The notes beneath the pieces were generated by a model, which was not told the origin of the DNA, did no database searches, and was given only the letters and a program-made list of their open reading frames with translations. Shown here piece by piece: positions 1 through 10,803 of a stretch of 64,000 bases of DNA (position 1 is its first letter; each line of letters begins with the position of its first letter). Made by a program: the position numbers and the translations under genes. The DNA is from Burkholderia sp. BCC0322 (GTDB lineage Bacteria > Pseudomonadota > Gammaproteobacteria > Burkholderiales > Burkholderiaceae). The stretch spans positions 92,261-156,260 of the forward strand of contig NZ_CADFDU010000016.1 in assembly GCF_902833045.1 (NCBI RefSeq). The letters are read 5' to 3'.

Positions 1-228
1 AACCTGATCGTGCAGATCGCGCGCGGCAGCCGCACGCTCGATCCGCGCTCGCGACATCTGCTGCTCGGCTGGCTCGCGATCTTCGCGATCGGCAGTCTCG
101 CCAATTCGCTCTTGCTCGATTTCGCCGAAGGGCACCTGATCGTGCTGCTGACCGGCATCCTGCTCGGCTGCGGCGAGCGCGCCGAGGCGCTGCCGCGCGA
201 AACGTCGGCGATCCGGCGCAGCGCGTAA
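1..228 (+). CDS. O-antigen ligase/polymerase-family protein, C-terminal fragment (cut by window edge)
   Basis: The frame is open from the first base and ends at TAA near 228, so only the last ~75 residues are visible. They contain a hydrophobic stretch (LLLGWLAIFAIGSLANSLLL), a short loop with FAEGH, and a second hydrophobic stretch (LIVLLTGILLG) before a polar tail. The NSLLLDFAEGH pattern followed by a final membrane helix is typical of the C-terminus of Wzy/WaaL-type O-antigen polymerases and ligases, which act in the inner membrane on undecaprenyl-linked polysaccharide. The two GT9 glycosyltransferases that follow on the other strand fit an LPS neighbourhood. Whether it is a ligase or a polymerase cannot be told from this fragment. 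Confidence 0.6.
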   Translation, partial: NLIVQIARGSRTLDPRSRHLLLGWLAIFAIGSLANSLLLDFAEGHLIVLLTGILLGCGERAEALPRETSAIRRSA

Positions 229-367
229 CGCGCAGCGGCCTACGCTCCGCCGGCGGACGGCTTCGGCCACCTCGGCGTTCGCGATCTTCGAAGGAAACGG
301 GCCGTACGGCCGGCTCGTCGCAAGACAAGCCGCCTGTAACCGGCAGGAAACGCGCGTTGCCCGCGCG

Positions 368-1546
368 TCAGTCGGATCCCGTGCGATGCAGTCGCGACGT
401 ATCGACCACGGCTTCGGCCGGGCCCGGCGGGCGCAGCCCGAGCATCTCGGCCGCCGCGATTTTCACGCGCTGCGCACCGAGATTGACGAGGCAGTCGCTG
501 CGGCTGTCGACCTTGCGCTCGCAGCCCTCGTGCCTGCAGGGCACGCAATCGCCCTCCCCCTGCAGCAGCCACACGTTGCCGTGCCGGCCCGAGCCGCGCA
601 GCGGCCACGGATTTTCGGCGGCCGGCCAGTGCTGCGGCCACGGCCCCCAGCGGACGGGGTCGGACGGGCCGAACAGCGCGATCGTGTCGGTGCCGGTCGC
701 GGCCGCGACGTGCGTCGCGCCGGTGTCGGGCCCGATGAAAAGCCGTGCGCGCCGCACGAGTTCGGCGCTTTCGCCGAACGTCAGGCGACCGACCAGATTC
801 AGCACGTCGCCGCCCGCTTCGGCCGCAATCTGCTCCGCATACTCGCGCTCGCTGTCCGCCGGGCCGCCCGACAGCGCGATTGCGAAGCCGTGCTCGCGCA
901 GCCAGCCGATCATTTCGACCCAGCCATCGAGCCGCCATTGCTTGTAACGGAACATCGGATACGGATGCAGGACGACCAGCGGCTTGCCGGCGCGGATCGC
1001 CGACGATTCGGCAAGCCACGCGTCGAAGCGCGCGCGCCGCGCCGGATCGTCGCCGATGCCGGGCGCGACGACCTCGGATACCGGCTCGATGCCGATCACG
1101 GGGGCAAGCGCGAGCGTGCTGACGACCGTATGCGCGGATTCGTGGTGATTGATCGCGATCCCGTTCAGCATCAGTCGCGTGAGCCACGTCACGCGGTTCG
1201 GATCGACGAGGCCCACCCGCTTGCGGCCCGCGAACCAACTGTAGAAACGCGGCCGGTCGGAACTCAGCGCCGCGCACGCGAGATCGTAGCGTCGCCACAT
1301 CGACAGCGCGTCGCGCAGTCGCTCGCGGAACCCCGCGCGCTGCGCGACGACGATCACGCGCCGCACGTCCGGATTGTGCTCGAGCACGCCTTCGGTGCCG
1401 CGAAACACCAGCATGTCGATCTGCGCTTCCGGCCAGCGGGCCTTCAGCGAACGGACGAGCGGCGTCGTCAGCAGCACGTCGCCGATGCGACGCGGTGCGG
1501 CGACGAGGATGGTTCTGGGCGGGCGGGCGGAAGAAAACAGGGCCAC
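368..1546 (-). CDS. Glycosyltransferase family 9 (heptosyltransferase-like)
   Basis: A GT9 protein of the ADP-heptose:LPS heptosyltransferase superfamily, probably adding a sugar to the LPS core on the cytoplasmic face of the inner membrane. The N-terminal Rossmann domain starts with a RIGDVLLTTPLVRSLK motif. The C-terminal domain carries the sugar-nucleotide motif PDTGATHVAAATGT followed by ALFGPSDP, and the C-terminus has the cysteine pattern (PCRHEGC ... DCL) seen in WaaQ/RfaQ-like members. I chose the GTG at 1546 (392 aa); the frame stays open to a TTG at 1585 that would add 13 residues. No clear Shine-Dalgarno decides between them. The acceptor sugar cannot be predicted. Confidence 0.85.
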   Translation of the reverse strand: MALFSSARPPRTILVAAPRRIGDVLLTTPLVRSLKARWPEAQIDMLVFRGTEGVLEHNPDVRRVIVVAQRAGFRERLRDALSMWRRYDLACAALSSDRPRFYSWFAGRKRVGLVDPNRVTWLTRLMLNGIAINHHESAHTVVSTLALAPVIGIEPVSEVVAPGIGDDPARRARFDAWLAESSAIRAGKPLVVLHPYPMFRYKQWRLDGWVEMIGWLREHGFAIALSGGPADSEREYAEQIAAEAGGDVLNLVGRLTFGESAELVRRARLFIGPDTGATHVAAATGTDTIALFGPSDPVRWGPWPQHWPAAENPWPLRGSGRHGNVWLLQGEGDCVPCRHEGCERKVDSRSDCLVNLGAQRVKIAAAEMLGLRPPGPAEAVVDTSRLHRTGSD

Positions 1547-1724
1547 GGCGATGGGTGTGTCTGGCTGGCTGAACAAGGCTGGCAATGTACAGGATTTTGC
1601 CGCAGCCGGCGCGACATGGCGAACCGGCCGTGCGGTTGCCCTGATACGGCCCCGCTCGCGAGCTGCACCGCGGCAGGCGCACCGCGCGCCGGTGGCATAC
1701 GCGGTGCTTGCAATGCCCGTGGTG

Positions 1725-2816
1725 CTACGAAGCGACGGTCATGATCACCGGCGTCGCAGCGGCAGCAGCCGGCCGCGCGTGTGCTGCGTCAGCCAACGGT
1801 TCGTCGCGATGCGTGGCCTGCTGTAGCAAATGATTCGCCGCACGTTCGACCTCGTCGACGCCGATCGCGTCGACGGTCGCACCGGCGCGCAGGATCACAT
1901 GCGGCACACCGAGCGGATGCCAGCGCAGGTATTTTTCGGGACGGTCCTCGAACAGCGCGGCGACGGGCACGCCGAGCGCCGATGCGAGATGCACGGGGGC
2001 GCTGTCGGCGGAGACGATCACATCGAGCAGGCTCGCCGCGGCCACCAGCTCGGAGACCGACGACGGCGCGACATGGCGCGCGCGCACGTCGCGCCACGAG
2101 TCGTCCTCGGGGGCATGGCCGACGGCCGGGTCGCGAAACACGATAACGTCGGCGTGCGGCGCAAGCCGCTCGGCGAGATCACGCCAGCGATCCGCCGGCC
2201 AGCGACGCTCGGCCGCCTTGTTCGTCACGAACAGTCCGATGCGCGGCTTCGTGCGCGCGCCGAGCAGCCGATGCCACGCGTCCTGCAGCGCGCGGTCGGG
2301 ATGAACCGACAACGCGAGGCGGTCGACGTCGGCGCGGCCGAGTTCGGGTACGAGCCGGAAACCCGACAGCGCTTCGTGGCACATCGGCCGCTGCGCGACG
2401 TGATTGGGCTTGCGATCGTCGAATTCGGTCTCTGCATCGTGCCAGCGGCAATCCTTCGCGCCGATCTGGCGCGCGAACTGCACGCTGCTGCGATGCATGC
2501 CGCCGTTCGGCACGACCACGAGGTCGAACCGCAAGCGACGCAGGCGGCGCACGAGTCGCAGCCGGTCGAAGAACGCGCGCATCCGCCCGGGACGGTCGTT
2601 ACGCTCGCATTGACGGCTATAGACGTAGGTGTGGATCAGGTCCACGTCCGGGTTTCCGGCCAGCGCGGCCGCGTTGTAGCGGTTCGCGACCACATGGAGT
2701 TCCGCGCCGGGCCAGCGCTCCTTCAGCGCGCGGAGAAACGCCGTTGTGCAAAGCATGTCGCCCAGAAAATCAATCCGGATCACGAGGATCCGCTGCGTCG
2801 GGTTCCCATTGGCCAT
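1725..2816 (-). CDS. Glycosyltransferase family 9 protein
   Basis: A second GT9 protein (about 363 aa), co-directional with the one downstream. The start region reads RILVIRIDFLGDMLCTTAFL, the classical GT9 N-terminal nucleotide-binding strand, and the C-terminal half carries VSADSAPVHLASALGVPVAALF, the conserved donor-site motif. ATG 2816 is chosen because it lies just before the conserved domain; an in-frame ATG at 2822 is equally possible. The frame open to 3068 is upstream leader without similarity to the family. A sigma70-like promoter lies about 185 bases upstream. The role is inferred to be LPS-core or O-antigen related from the neighbours. Confidence 0.82.
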   Translation of the reverse strand: MANGNPTQRILVIRIDFLGDMLCTTAFLRALKERWPGAELHVVANRYNAAALAGNPDVDLIHTYVYSRQCERNDRPGRMRAFFDRLRLVRRLRRLRFDLVVVPNGGMHRSSVQFARQIGAKDCRWHDAETEFDDRKPNHVAQRPMCHEALSGFRLVPELGRADVDRLALSVHPDRALQDAWHRLLGARTKPRIGLFVTNKAAERRWPADRWRDLAERLAPHADVIVFRDPAVGHAPEDDSWRDVRARHVAPSSVSELVAAASLLDVIVSADSAPVHLASALGVPVAALFEDRPEKYLRWHPLGVPHVILRAGATVDAIGVDEVERAANHLLQQATHRDEPLADAAHARPAAAAATPVIMTVAS

Positions 2817-3001
2817 GGTCATGTGGTGACTGTCAGTTTTTTGTCGTCGCGACGGGCCATTCCACCGCATCCGGTTCCGGGATGGCCTGGTCGCATGTCG
2901 CCGCTCGCCGCGCGGATCCGCCCCCCCGTTTATATGCGCGATACCGGCGCCACCCGCCGGACAGGCGGCTGTCAGCGCCGCGTTCGTGCGGCCAGCGCCG
3001 G

Positions 3002-3030
3002 ATTGTATAGCGTCCGGATGGCCAGCCCAA
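3002..3030 (-). promoter_or_regulatory. Sigma70-like promoter for the GT9 gene
   Basis: On the minus strand a TTGGGC hexamer (3025-3030) is separated by exactly 17 bases from TACAAT (3002-3007). Together with the terminator just behind it at 3052-3093, it gives the GT9 genes their own transcript separate from dnaE. The leader would be about 175 nt. Confidence 0.45.
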
Positions 3031-3051
3031 GACCCGTTTGCGTGAACATGC

Positions 3052-3093
3052 AAAACGGCCCGCCGCACCGCGCGATGGCGACGCGACGGGCCG
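3052..3093 (-). terminator. Rho-independent terminator of dnaE
   Basis: Reading the minus strand, a GC-rich inverted repeat closes with CGGCCCG/CGGGCCG arms (3056-3062 and 3087-3093) and is followed by TTTT (3052-3055). It lies 30-70 bases beyond the dnaE stop codon. The inner part of the stem is imperfect. Confidence 0.55.
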
Positions 3094-3125
3094 CATGGCG
3101 CGACAGCCGTCCGGCTAAGGCGCGA

Positions 3126-6100
3126 TCAGTACGTGATTTCGACGACGCTGCCGTCGAACGTCGCACGCAACTCCGCGAGCAGCACGTCGCTCGGCTTCAC
3201 GCGCCATGCGTCGCCGAGGCGCATTTCACCCTGTGCCCGCGCGTTGCTGTAGTGGATCTGGACCGCGAGCCCGTTCGGCAGCGGCGCCTGCGGGCGACGA
3301 CCGCCATCGCGCCCGGCGCCGCGCGGCGCGGGCGCTTCGGCCACGTTCACCGCCGCCGGATCGTCCTTGGACACGTGCGGCTCGAGCACGCGGCGCAGCG
3401 CGGCCGCGTCGGCGTTGCCGTTCATCGTCAGCCGCACGGCCTGCGCATAGCGGCTGCGCGCGCGTTCGAGATCCATCACGGTATCGGCAGTGAAGCGGAT
3501 GCCGCCCGTGAACGCATCGTTGCGCGCCTGCCCCTGCACGATCAGCAATTCATCTTCCTTGAACAGCGCCTTGTTCGCCTCGAACTGCTCGTTGAAGATC
3601 GTGATCTCGCACTGGCCCGAACCATCGTCGAGCAGCGCGATCAGCATCTTGCCGCGCTGGGTCATCTGCGTGCGCAGCGACGCGATGATGCCGGCCACGA
3701 GCTTGTCGCGCCCTTCCTTCAGGTCGCCGACCTTCTGCCGCACGAAGCGTCGGACCTCGTCGCGATACGCGTCGAACAGGTGCCCGGACAAGTAGAAGCC
3801 GAGCGCGCCCTTTTCTTCCTGCAGGCGGCGCTTGTCGTCCCATGCGGGCTCGTCGACGAGCGCATGCGCGTGCGGCGACTCGGCGCCCATGTCGAACAGG
3901 CCGGCCTGCATCGCGTTCGCCTCGGCCTGGTCGGCCGCTTCCATCGCCAGCGGCACCGACGCGATCAGCTGCGCACGGTTCGTGGTCAGCGAATCGAACG
4001 CGCCGGCACGGATCAGCGCCTCGACCGTGCGACGGTTGACGACGCGCCGATCGATCCGCTCGCAGAAGTCGAACAGGTCGGTGAACGGTTTTTCCTCGCG
4101 GGCGCGCAGGATTTCCTCGATCGCGTTCTGGCCGCTGCCCTTCACCGCGCCGAGACCGTAGCGGATCGTGCGCGAACGCTTGCCATCGGCTTCGGCGACC
4201 GGCTCGAAGCGGTAATGCGACTGGTTGATGTCGGGCGGCAGCACGACGAGGTTGTTCACGACGCAATCGTCGAACAGGATCTTCACCTTGTCGGTGTCGT
4301 CCATCGCGAGCGTCATGTTGGCCGCCATGAATTCGGCCGGATGGTGCGCCTTCAGCCATGCCGTGTAGTACGCGAGCAGCGCATAGGCGGCCGCGTGCGA
4401 CTTGTTGAAGCCGTAGCCCGCGAACTTCTCCATCAGGTCGAAGATCTCGTCGGACTTCTCGCGCGTGAGGCCGTTCTTCGCCGCACCCTCGGCGAAGATC
4501 TCGCGGTGCTTGACCATCTCCTCGGGCTTCTTCTTGCCCATCGCGCGACGCAGCAAGTCCGCGCCGCCGAGCGAGTAGCCGCCGATGATCTGCGCCATCT
4601 GCATCACCTGCTCCTGATAGACCATGATGCCGTAGGTCTCTTTCAGGACGGGTTCGACGCGCGGATCCGGATACTCGACCTTCTCGCGGCCGTGCTTCCG
4701 TGCGCAGAAGCTCGGGATCAGGTCCATCGGGCCCGGACGGTACAACGACACGAGCGCGATGATGTCCTCGAAGCGGTCGGGCTGCGCATCCTTCAGCATG
4801 CCCTGCATCCCGCGGCTTTCCAGCTGGAACACCGCGACCGTGTTGGCCTTCTTCAGGATCTGGAACGAGGCGGGATCGTCGAGCGGCACCTGCGCGAGCG
4901 ACCAGTCGGCCTTCGACGGATCGAGGCGGCGGATGTAGCGCTCGGCCCAGTCGAGGATCGTCAGCGTCGTGAGACCCAGAAAGTCGAACTTCACGAGGCC
5001 GACGGCTTCGACGTCGTCCTTGTCGTACTGGCTGACGACGCCGCCGTCGTCGCCCTGCGTATACAGCGGGCAGAAATCGGTCAGCTTGCCGGGCGCGATC
5101 AGCACGCCGCCCGCGTGCATCCCGACGTTACGCGTGAGGCCCTCGACGCGCTGCGCGAGATCGAGCAGCTGGTGCACCTCGTCCTCGTGGTCGTAGCGCT
5201 CCTGCAGCTGCGGCTCCTCCTTCATCGCATCGGCGATCGTCACGTGCTTGCCCGGCTTGAACGGGATCAGCTTCGCGACGCCGTCGGTGAACATGTAGCC
5301 GAGGTCGAGCACGCGGCCGATGTCGCGCACGGCCGCCTTCGCGGCCATCGTGCCGAAGGTGGCGATCTGCGACACGGCGTCCGCGCCGTACTTCTCCTTC
5401 ACGTACTGGATCACGCGGTCGCGGCCGTGCTGGCAAAAGTCGATGTCGAAGTCGGGCATCGACACGCGTTCCGGGTTCAGGAAGCGCTCGAACAGCAGGT
5501 TGTAGCGCAGCGGGTCGAGGTCGGTAATACCGAGCGCGTACGCGACCAGCGAACCGGCGCCCGAACCGCGGCCCGGACCGACGGGCACGCCGTTGTTCTT
5601 CGCCCAGTTGATGAAGTCCGCGACGATCAGGAAGTAGCCCGGGAAGCCCATCTTCGTGATGGTCCCGCACTCGAATTCGAGGCGCTTGTAATACGTGTCG
5701 CGCTGCGCTTCGCGTTCGGCTTCGACCGGATACAGCTGCGCGAGACGGGTCTCGAGCCCTTCCTTCGACAGCTGGACCAGGTAGTCGTCGAGCGACATGC
5801 CGTCCGGCGTCGGGAACAGCGGCAGTTTCGGCTTGCCGAGCTCGAGCTTCAGGTTGCAGCGCTTCGCGACTTCGACCGTGTTCGCGATCGCCGACGGCAG
5901 GTCGGCGAACAGCGCAACCATGTCGGCCTGCGTGCGGAAATACTGGTCGGTCGTGAAGCGCTTCTGGCGCCGCGGGTTCGCGAGGATGTCGCCTTCCGAG
6001 ATACACACGCGCGCCTCGTGCGCGGTGAAATCGTCGTCGGTCATGAACTGCGTCGGGTGCGTCGCGATGACCGGCAGCTTCAGCGCCGCGGCGAGCGTCG

Positions 6101-6659
6101 CGGCCTGCTGGATGTAAGCCTCGGCGCCCGGCTGGCCGTAACGCTGCAGCTCGATGTAGAAGCCGCCCGGGAACACCTTCGCCCAGCGCTCGGCGTGACG
6201 GCGCGCGGCTTCTTCGTTGCCCGCGGCAAGCGCGAGCCCGATGTCGCCCTGTTGCGCGCCCGACAGCGCGAGCAGCCCTTGCGCGAGCTCGCCGTCGAGC
6301 CAGCTCGCGTCGAGTTCCGCACGGCCGCGGTACTGGTTCGTGAGCCACGCCTTCGACAGCAGCTCGCAGAGATTCAGGTAGCCGACCTTGTCCTTGACGA
6401 GCAGCAGCAACCGCGACGGCTTGTCGCGGTCGTCCGGATTGGCGATCCAGACGTCGCAGCCGGCGATCGGCTTGATGCCCTTGCCGCGGGCTTCCTGGTA
6501 GAAACGGACGAGGCCGAATGCGTTGCCGAGATCGGTGAGCGCGAGCGCACCCTGACCGTCTGCGGCCGCCGCCTTGACGATGTCGTCAATGCGCACGATG
6601 CCGTCGGCAATCGAGAATTCGGAGTGAACGCGAAGATGGACGAAGCGGGGATCTGACAT
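3126..6659 (-). CDS. dnaE: DNA polymerase III alpha subunit
   Basis: Replicative polymerase catalytic subunit, about 1177 aa, the normal size for proteobacterial DnaE1. The N-terminus begins with the PHP domain ([15 protein letters not shown]). The polymerase active-site aspartates are in [16 protein letters not shown], preceded by [18 protein letters not shown]. The C-terminus holds the helix-hairpin-helix region and an OB-fold. The start at 6659 follows from the family N-terminus MSDPRFVHL; the frame continues upstream to 6890 without homology. It is divergently arranged with trhO over a ~217-base gap and ends before its own terminator. Confidence 0.97.
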   Translation of the reverse strand: MSDPRFVHLRVHSEFSIADGIVRIDDIVKAAAADGQGALALTDLGNAFGLVRFYQEARGKGIKPIAGCDVWIANPDDRDKPSRLLLLVKDKVGYLNLCELLSKAWLTNQYRGRAELDASWLDGELAQGLLALSGAQQGDIGLALAAGNEEAARRHAERWAKVFPGGFYIELQRYGQPGAEAYIQQAATLAAALKLPVIATHPTQFMTDDDFTAHEARVCISEGDILANPRRQKRFTTDQYFRTQADMVALFADLPSAIANTVEVAKRCNLKLELGKPKLPLFPTPDGMSLDDYLVQLSKEGLETRLAQLYPVEAEREAQRDTYYKRLEFECGTITKMGFPGYFLIVADFINWAKNNGVPVGPGRGSGAGSLVAYALGITDLDPLRYNLLFERFLNPERVSMPDFDIDFCQHGRDRVIQYVKEKYGADAVSQIATFGTMAAKAAVRDIGRVLDLGYMFTDGVAKLIPFKPGKHVTIADAMKEEPQLQERYDHEDEVHQLLDLAQRVEGLTRNVGMHAGGVLIAPGKLTDFCPLYTQGDDGGVVSQYDKDDVEAVGLVKFDFLGLTTLTILDWAERYIRRLDPSKADWSLAQVPLDDPASFQILKKANTVAVFQLESRGMQGMLKDAQPDRFEDIIALVSLYRPGPMDLIPSFCARKHGREKVEYPDPRVEPVLKETYGIMVYQEQVMQMAQIIGGYSLGGADLLRRAMGKKKPEEMVKHREIFAEGAAKNGLTREKSDEIFDLMEKFAGYGFNKSHAAAYALLAYYTAWLKAHHPAEFMAANMTLAMDDTDKVKILFDDCVVNNLVVLPPDINQSHYRFEPVAEADGKRSRTIRYGLGAVKGSGQNAIEEILRAREEKPFTDLFDFCERIDRRVVNRRTVEALIRAGAFDSLTTNRAQLIASVPLAMEAADQAEANAMQAGLFDMGAESPHAHALVDEPAWDDKRRLQEEKGALGFYLSGHLFDAYRDEVRRFVRQKVGDLKEGRDKLVAGIIASLRTQMTQRGKMLIALLDDGSGQCEITIFNEQFEANKALFKEDELLIVQGQARNDAFTGGIRFTADTVMDLERARSRYAQAVRLTMNGNADAAALRRVLEPHVSKDDPAAVNVAEAPAPRGAGRDGGRRPQAPLPNGLAVQIHYSNARAQGEMRLGDAWRVKPSDVLLAELRATFDGSVVEITY

Positions 6660-6876
6660 GGGCGCTATTGTAGCCGCCCCGCCGCGCAGCCTGCCCAAAA
6701 AATCCCCGCGCCGGCCATTCGGCCAATGCACGCGACCGCACGTCGCGCGGCTGGCCAAACGGCTGGATGCCGGCCTGAGCGCGGTTTGCGGGATAATACG
6801 GTTTTTCGAATCAACGCCCCGGCTTCGCACCCCTTTTTTGCGGGCCGCCGTGCGGCCGTTTTCCCGTCGGACCATC

Positions 6877-7731
6877 ATGACCATCGTCAACCTCGCCGCC
6901 TACCACTTCGTGTCGCTCGACGCGAACGAGCACTGGCGCCCGCTCGTCACCGCCCGCTGCAACGAACTCGGCCTGCGCGGCACGATCCTGCTCGCGCCGG
7001 AAGGCATCAACCTGTTCGTCGCCGGCACGCGCGAAGCCACCGACGCGTTCATCGCGTACCTCCGCCACGATCCGCTGTTCGAGGGCAAGTTCGCGTCGCT
7101 GCAGTTCAAGGAAAGCCTGTCCGACTCGCAGCCGTTCCGCCGCATGCTCGTGCGCCTGAAGCGCGAGATCATCACGATGAAGAAGCCGGCGATCAAGCCG
7201 GAACTCGGCCGCGCGCCGTTCGTCGACGCGCAGACGCTGAAGACGTGGCTCGACCGCGGCCACGACGACACGGGTCGCCCGGTCGTGATGCTCGACACGC
7301 GCAACGCATTCGAAGTCGACGTCGGCACGTTCGACGACGCGCTCGACTACCGGATCAACAAGTTCAGCGAATTCCCGGAAGTGATCGACGCGAACCGCGC
7401 CGACCTCGAAGGCAAGACGGTCGTGTCGTTCTGCACGGGCGGCATCCGCTGCGAGAAAGCCGCGATCCACATGAAGGAAATCGGCATCGAGAACGTGTAC
7501 CAGCTCGAAGGCGGGATCCTGAAGTATTTCGAGGAAGTCGGCGGCGCGCACTATCACGGCGACTGCTTCGTGTTCGACTACCGCACCGCGCTGAATCCGC
7601 AACTCCAGCCTACCGAGAACGTCACGTGCTTCGCGTGCCGTGCGGTCGTCACGCCGGACGCGCAACAGTCGCCAAGCTACGTGCCCGGCAAGTCGTGCCC
7701 GGCCTGCGCACCTGCAGCCAGCGCCGCGTAA
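6877..7731 (+). CDS. trhO: tRNA uridine(34) hydroxylase TrhO, rhodanese-like (UPF0176)
   Basis: 284 aa, matching the TrhO/YceA family, which uses prephenate-dependent or O2-dependent chemistry to make 5-hydroxyuridine at wobble U34. The N-terminal domain begins [11 protein letters not shown] and contains [16 protein letters not shown]. The rhodanese domain has the catalytic cysteine in [13 protein letters not shown], with [15 protein letters not shown] following. Four C-terminal cysteines (CFAC and CPAC) form a probable zinc site. The ATG at 6877 matches the family start; the upstream open frame is spurious. A GATAATAC sequence near 6790 could be the -10 element. The gene is followed after 22 bases by gluQ, another tRNA-modification gene. 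Confidence 0.93.
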   Translation: MTIVNLAAYHFVSLDANEHWRPLVTARCNELGLRGTILLAPEGINLFVAGTREATDAFIAYLRHDPLFEGKFASLQFKESLSDSQPFRRMLVRLKREIITMKKPAIKPELGRAPFVDAQTLKTWLDRGHDDTGRPVVMLDTRNAFEVDVGTFDDALDYRINKFSEFPEVIDANRADLEGKTVVSFCTGGIRCEKAAIHMKEIGIENVYQLEGGILKYFEEVGGAHYHGDCFVFDYRTALNPQLQPTENVTCFACRAVVTPDAQQSPSYVPGKSCPACAPAASAA

Positions 7732-7753
7732 GCGCGCGCGGCCCCGCGCCCCG

Positions 7754-8647
7754 ATGAGCGCCTATCGCGGCCGCTTCGCGCCTTCGCCCACCGGCCCGCT
7801 GCATTTCGGATCGCTGGTCGGCGCGCTCGCGAGCTGGCTCGACGCGCGCGCACACGGCGGCACATGGCTCGTGCGCATCGAGGATCTCGACGGCCCCCGC
7901 ACGGTGCCCGGCGCCGCCGACGACATCCTCGCGACGCTCGCGCATTTCGGCATGACGCCCGACGAGCCGCCCGTCTGGCAAAGCACGCGCGATGCCGCGT
8001 ACACGGCCGCGCTAGAACGGCTCGTCGCGGCCGGGCTCGTCTATCCGTGCGGCTGCACGCGCAAGGAAATCGCCGATTCGCTGCGTGCCGCGCACGAGCG
8101 CCACACGACGCTCGCCTACCCGGGCACCTGCCGCACCGGCCTGCACGGCAAGCCCGCGCGCGCATGGCGGCTGCGCGTGCCGGACGGCGACGATGCGATC
8201 GTCACGTTCGACGATCGCTGGCAGCACACGCAATCGCAGAACCTCGCGACCGAGGTCGGCGATTTCGTGCTCAAGCGTGCGGACGGACAATGGGCCTATC
8301 AGCTCGCGGTCGTCGTCGACGACGCCGATGCGCACGTCACGCACGTCGTGCGCGGCGCCGACCTGCTCGACTCGACCGCGCGCCAGATCCACCTGCAGCA
8401 CTGCCTCGGCGTGCCGACGCCGCAATACCTGCATGTGCCCGTCGTCGTCGATGCGAACGGCGAAAAGCTCAGCAAGCAGACCGGCGCGACCGCGCTCGAA
8501 CGCGACGATCCGCTGCCGGCGCTGCAGGCCGCGGCCGCGCACCTGGGCCTCGCGCCCGGCGGCGCGCTCGCATGCACGACCCTCGATGCGTTCTACGCAG
8601 CCGCAACGGCCGCGTGGGCGACGCGCTTCGGGCGGCAGGCCGGCTAA
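7754..8647 (+). CDS. gluQ: Glutamyl-Q tRNA(Asp) synthetase
   Basis: 297 aa, the size of GluQRS, a truncated GluRS paralogue lacking the anticodon-binding domain. It attaches glutamate to queuosine in tRNA-Asp. The opening [20 protein letters not shown] contains the HIGH-type signature (HFGS), and EKLSKQTGA is the KMSKS-type signature. A CGCTRKE element belongs to the zinc site typical of this family. The ATG at 7754 is the family start. It follows trhO by 22 bases and is likely cotranscribed, so the pair forms a small tRNA wobble-modification unit. Confidence 0.94.
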   Translation: MSAYRGRFAPSPTGPLHFGSLVGALASWLDARAHGGTWLVRIEDLDGPRTVPGAADDILATLAHFGMTPDEPPVWQSTRDAAYTAALERLVAAGLVYPCGCTRKEIADSLRAAHERHTTLAYPGTCRTGLHGKPARAWRLRVPDGDDAIVTFDDRWQHTQSQNLATEVGDFVLKRADGQWAYQLAVVVDDADAHVTHVVRGADLLDSTARQIHLQHCLGVPTPQYLHVPVVVDANGEKLSKQTGATALERDDPLPALQAAAAHLGLAPGGALACTTLDAFYAAATAAWATRFGRQAG

Positions 8648-8745
8648 GCGCACGGCAGCCGCGGCGATCGGGCAGCGGCCGGATGCCACTTGCATCGCCC
8701 GCCGCCTGCGCCCCACTCCGCCCCCAATCAAACCGCAGCCCCAAT

Positions 8746-8778
8746 GAAAAACGGGCACATGCTCATCGCATGCACCCG
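8746..8778 (-). terminator. Rho-independent terminator of the RNA helicase gene
   Basis: Minus-strand hairpin with arms at 8752-8762 and 8768-8778 (nine pairs around a 2x2 mismatch, five-base loop), followed by a T-run at 8746-8751. It sits about 45 bases after the helicase stop codon. Confidence 0.7.
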
Positions 8779-8823
8779 CATTTCCTGCAGCGCTCGCGCG
8801 CTGCGCCGTCACATCCGCCCGGC

Positions 8824-10326
8824 TTACACCGACGGCTTGCGCGGCATCCCGAACCCGCCGAGCAGTGCGGCAACCTGACGCTTCGGCCCCTTCTTCTCGG
8901 GCTGCTGCGCGGGCTGCGCGTCGTCGTGCTGCTTCGCCGACGCCGACGGCTCGTACGGCTTCAGGAAAAAATCGTCGACCGGCGCTTCGTGGCGACGGTG
9001 ATGACCGCGCTCGGAACCGCCCGGCCGGCGCCCCGACGCGCCACGATGCTCGTCGCGATCGCGACGGCCGCCTCGTTCGCCGCCCCGCTCGGCACCGCGC
9101 TCGCTGTTGCGATCGCCGCCGCGGTCGTTGCCGCGCTCGTCGTGACGATGGCGCGCGGGCTTGTCGAGCGTGAGCGTCTGCACTTCGAGCGGACGCTTGA
9201 TCAGCTTCTCGATATCGGCGAGCTGCTTGCGCTCGTTCGGGCTGCACAGCGACAGCGCGTCGCCCGTCGCACCCGCACGGCCGGTACGGCCGATCCGGTG
9301 CACGTAGTCTTCCGCACTGAACGGCAGGTCGAAGTTGATCACGGCCGGCAGTTCGGCAATGTCGAGGCCGCGCGCGGCCACGTCGGTCGCGACCAGCGCC
9401 TCGATCTCGCCGCGCTTGAACGCGTCGAGTGCCTGCATCCGCTCGATCTGCGTCTTGTCGCCGTGGATCGCCGACGCGACCACGCCGTCGCGCTCGAGAT
9501 TGCGCGCAAGGCGGCTTGCGCCGATCTTGCTGTTGCAGAACACGATGACCTGCTTGAGGCCGCGATCGCGCAGCAACTGCACGACGGCCGCCTGCTTGTC
9601 GCCTTCGGCGACGTCGTAGACGATCTGCGTGACGTTCGCGTTCGTCGAGTTGCTGCGTGCGACTTCGATCGTCTGCGGGTTGCGCAGGTAGGTCGACGCA
9701 AGCTTCTTGATTTCCGGCGAGAAGGTGGCCGAGAACAGCAGCGTCTGGCGCTCCTTCGGCAGCAGGTTCAGGATGCGCTGCAGATCGGGCAGGAAGCCCA
9801 TGTCGAGCATCCGGTCGGCTTCGTCGAGCACGAGGATCTGCACCTGGCCGAGATTCGCCGTTTTCTGCTGCACATGGTCGAGCAGACGGCCCGGCGTCGC
9901 GATCAGGATCTCGACGCCGCGGCGCAGTTCGGCCATCTGCGGGTTCATGTCGACACCGCCGAACACGACCGCGCTGCGCAGCGGCGTGTGCTTCGCATAC
10001 GCGTGCACGTTCGCGGCGACCTGGTCGGCGAGTTCGCGGGTCGGCGTGAGGATCAGCGCACGCACCGGGTGGCGCGCCGGAGACGCGCTCGTGTTGGCCT
10101 GCGGCAGCAGGCGCTGGATGATCGGCAGCGAGAAACTCGCGGTCTTGCCGGTACCCGTTTGCGCGGCGCCCATGACGTCGCGGCCGGCGAGCACGACCGG
10201 AATGGCCTGCGCCTGGATCGGCGTCGGCGTCGTGTAACCCTGCTCCGCAATGGCTTTCAGGATATCGGCGGCAAGGCCGAATTGATCGAAGGTTGCGTCG
10301 ACGGGCTTGGCGACAGAATCGGACAT
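8824..10326 (-). CDS. rhlE: DEAD-box ATP-dependent RNA helicase, RhlE type
   Basis: 500 aa. The Q motif and Walker A (AQTGTGKT, residues 55-62) are followed by PTRELA, VLDEADRMLDMG, LFSATF and HRIGRTGRAG, so both RecA-like domains are complete. From about residue 385 on, the protein is a polar, disordered tail rich in R, G, E, D and H (repeated ERGG/DRGG units) before a short conserved FFLKPYEP element. Such tails bind RNA and help target RhlE-type helicases to ribosomal or degradosome RNA. The start at ATG 10326 fits the family N-terminus. A TACAAT -10-like element on the minus strand at 10526-10531 would give a ~190-nt leader. Confidence 0.92.
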   Translation of the reverse strand: MSDSVAKPVDATFDQFGLAADILKAIAEQGYTTPTPIQAQAIPVVLAGRDVMGAAQTGTGKTASFSLPIIQRLLPQANTSASPARHPVRALILTPTRELADQVAANVHAYAKHTPLRSAVVFGGVDMNPQMAELRRGVEILIATPGRLLDHVQQKTANLGQVQILVLDEADRMLDMGFLPDLQRILNLLPKERQTLLFSATFSPEIKKLASTYLRNPQTIEVARSNSTNANVTQIVYDVAEGDKQAAVVQLLRDRGLKQVIVFCNSKIGASRLARNLERDGVVASAIHGDKTQIERMQALDAFKRGEIEALVATDVAARGLDIAELPAVINFDLPFSAEDYVHRIGRTGRAGATGDALSLCSPNERKQLADIEKLIKRPLEVQTLTLDKPARHRHDERGNDRGGDRNSERGAERGGERGGRRDRDEHRGASGRRPGGSERGHHRRHEAPVDDFFLKPYEPSASAKQHDDAQPAQQPEKKGPKRQVAALLGGFGMPRKPSV

Positions 10327-10803
10327 GGTGGCGTTTCGCTCAAAAGGCGCGGCGGGGACATCGTGCGTCAGGCCAGCCGGGCCTGCGCTCATCACAATTC
10401 GGAAATAGACGGAGCCGCGGCGCGCCGCGCGGCGCCGCTCTGGCGCTTGGGACCGGTTCAATGCGAACGCTGGACGCCAGGCCGTGCGGACTCCGTTCGG
10501 CGCGAATGCCGACGGAAAGGGTCGTATTGTAGCACTGCGCAGCCATCTGTCCGTGACAACGCCGCGAACGGCCGCAACGGCGGTTCACGCGGCGGGCCCG
10601 GGCAGGCCCGTGCGGCAGACGAATGACCCGATCGGACTCACCCGATCGGCCCACGGGTGATTTCAGGGGGCTGATCCCGGATCGTCTTGCGCGGTCGCCC
10701 GCTGCCAGCCCGCTTGCCGGGCTGTCAGGCCCGGGAGCCGGCCGCCAGCAGGCCCCGGTAGGCCCGCAGGCCCGGCAGCACGATCCACGTTCCCGCCCGG
10801 CGC
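10327..10803. other. Intergenic region between helicase and mliC-like genes
   Basis: About 480 bases with no supported gene; open frames here overlap in all phases without family features. It holds the probable helicase promoter (-10 at 10526-10531, minus strand) and, at 10690-10790, several copies of an AGGCCCG-like string that can fold but lack a T-run. Confidence 0.4.

Noticed and set aside
1830-6656. 1608-aa open frame antisense to dnaE and the GT9 gene
   Set aside because: It mirrors the dnaE frame; its residues (RHRL/D/E-rich) reflect the GC codon bias of the complementary strand. No family signature and no ribosome-binding site.
10690-10800. Clustered AGGCCCG strings as a repeat element
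   Set aside because: Spacing is irregular and the region is short; likely chance in GC-rich intergenic DNA or a weak hairpin.
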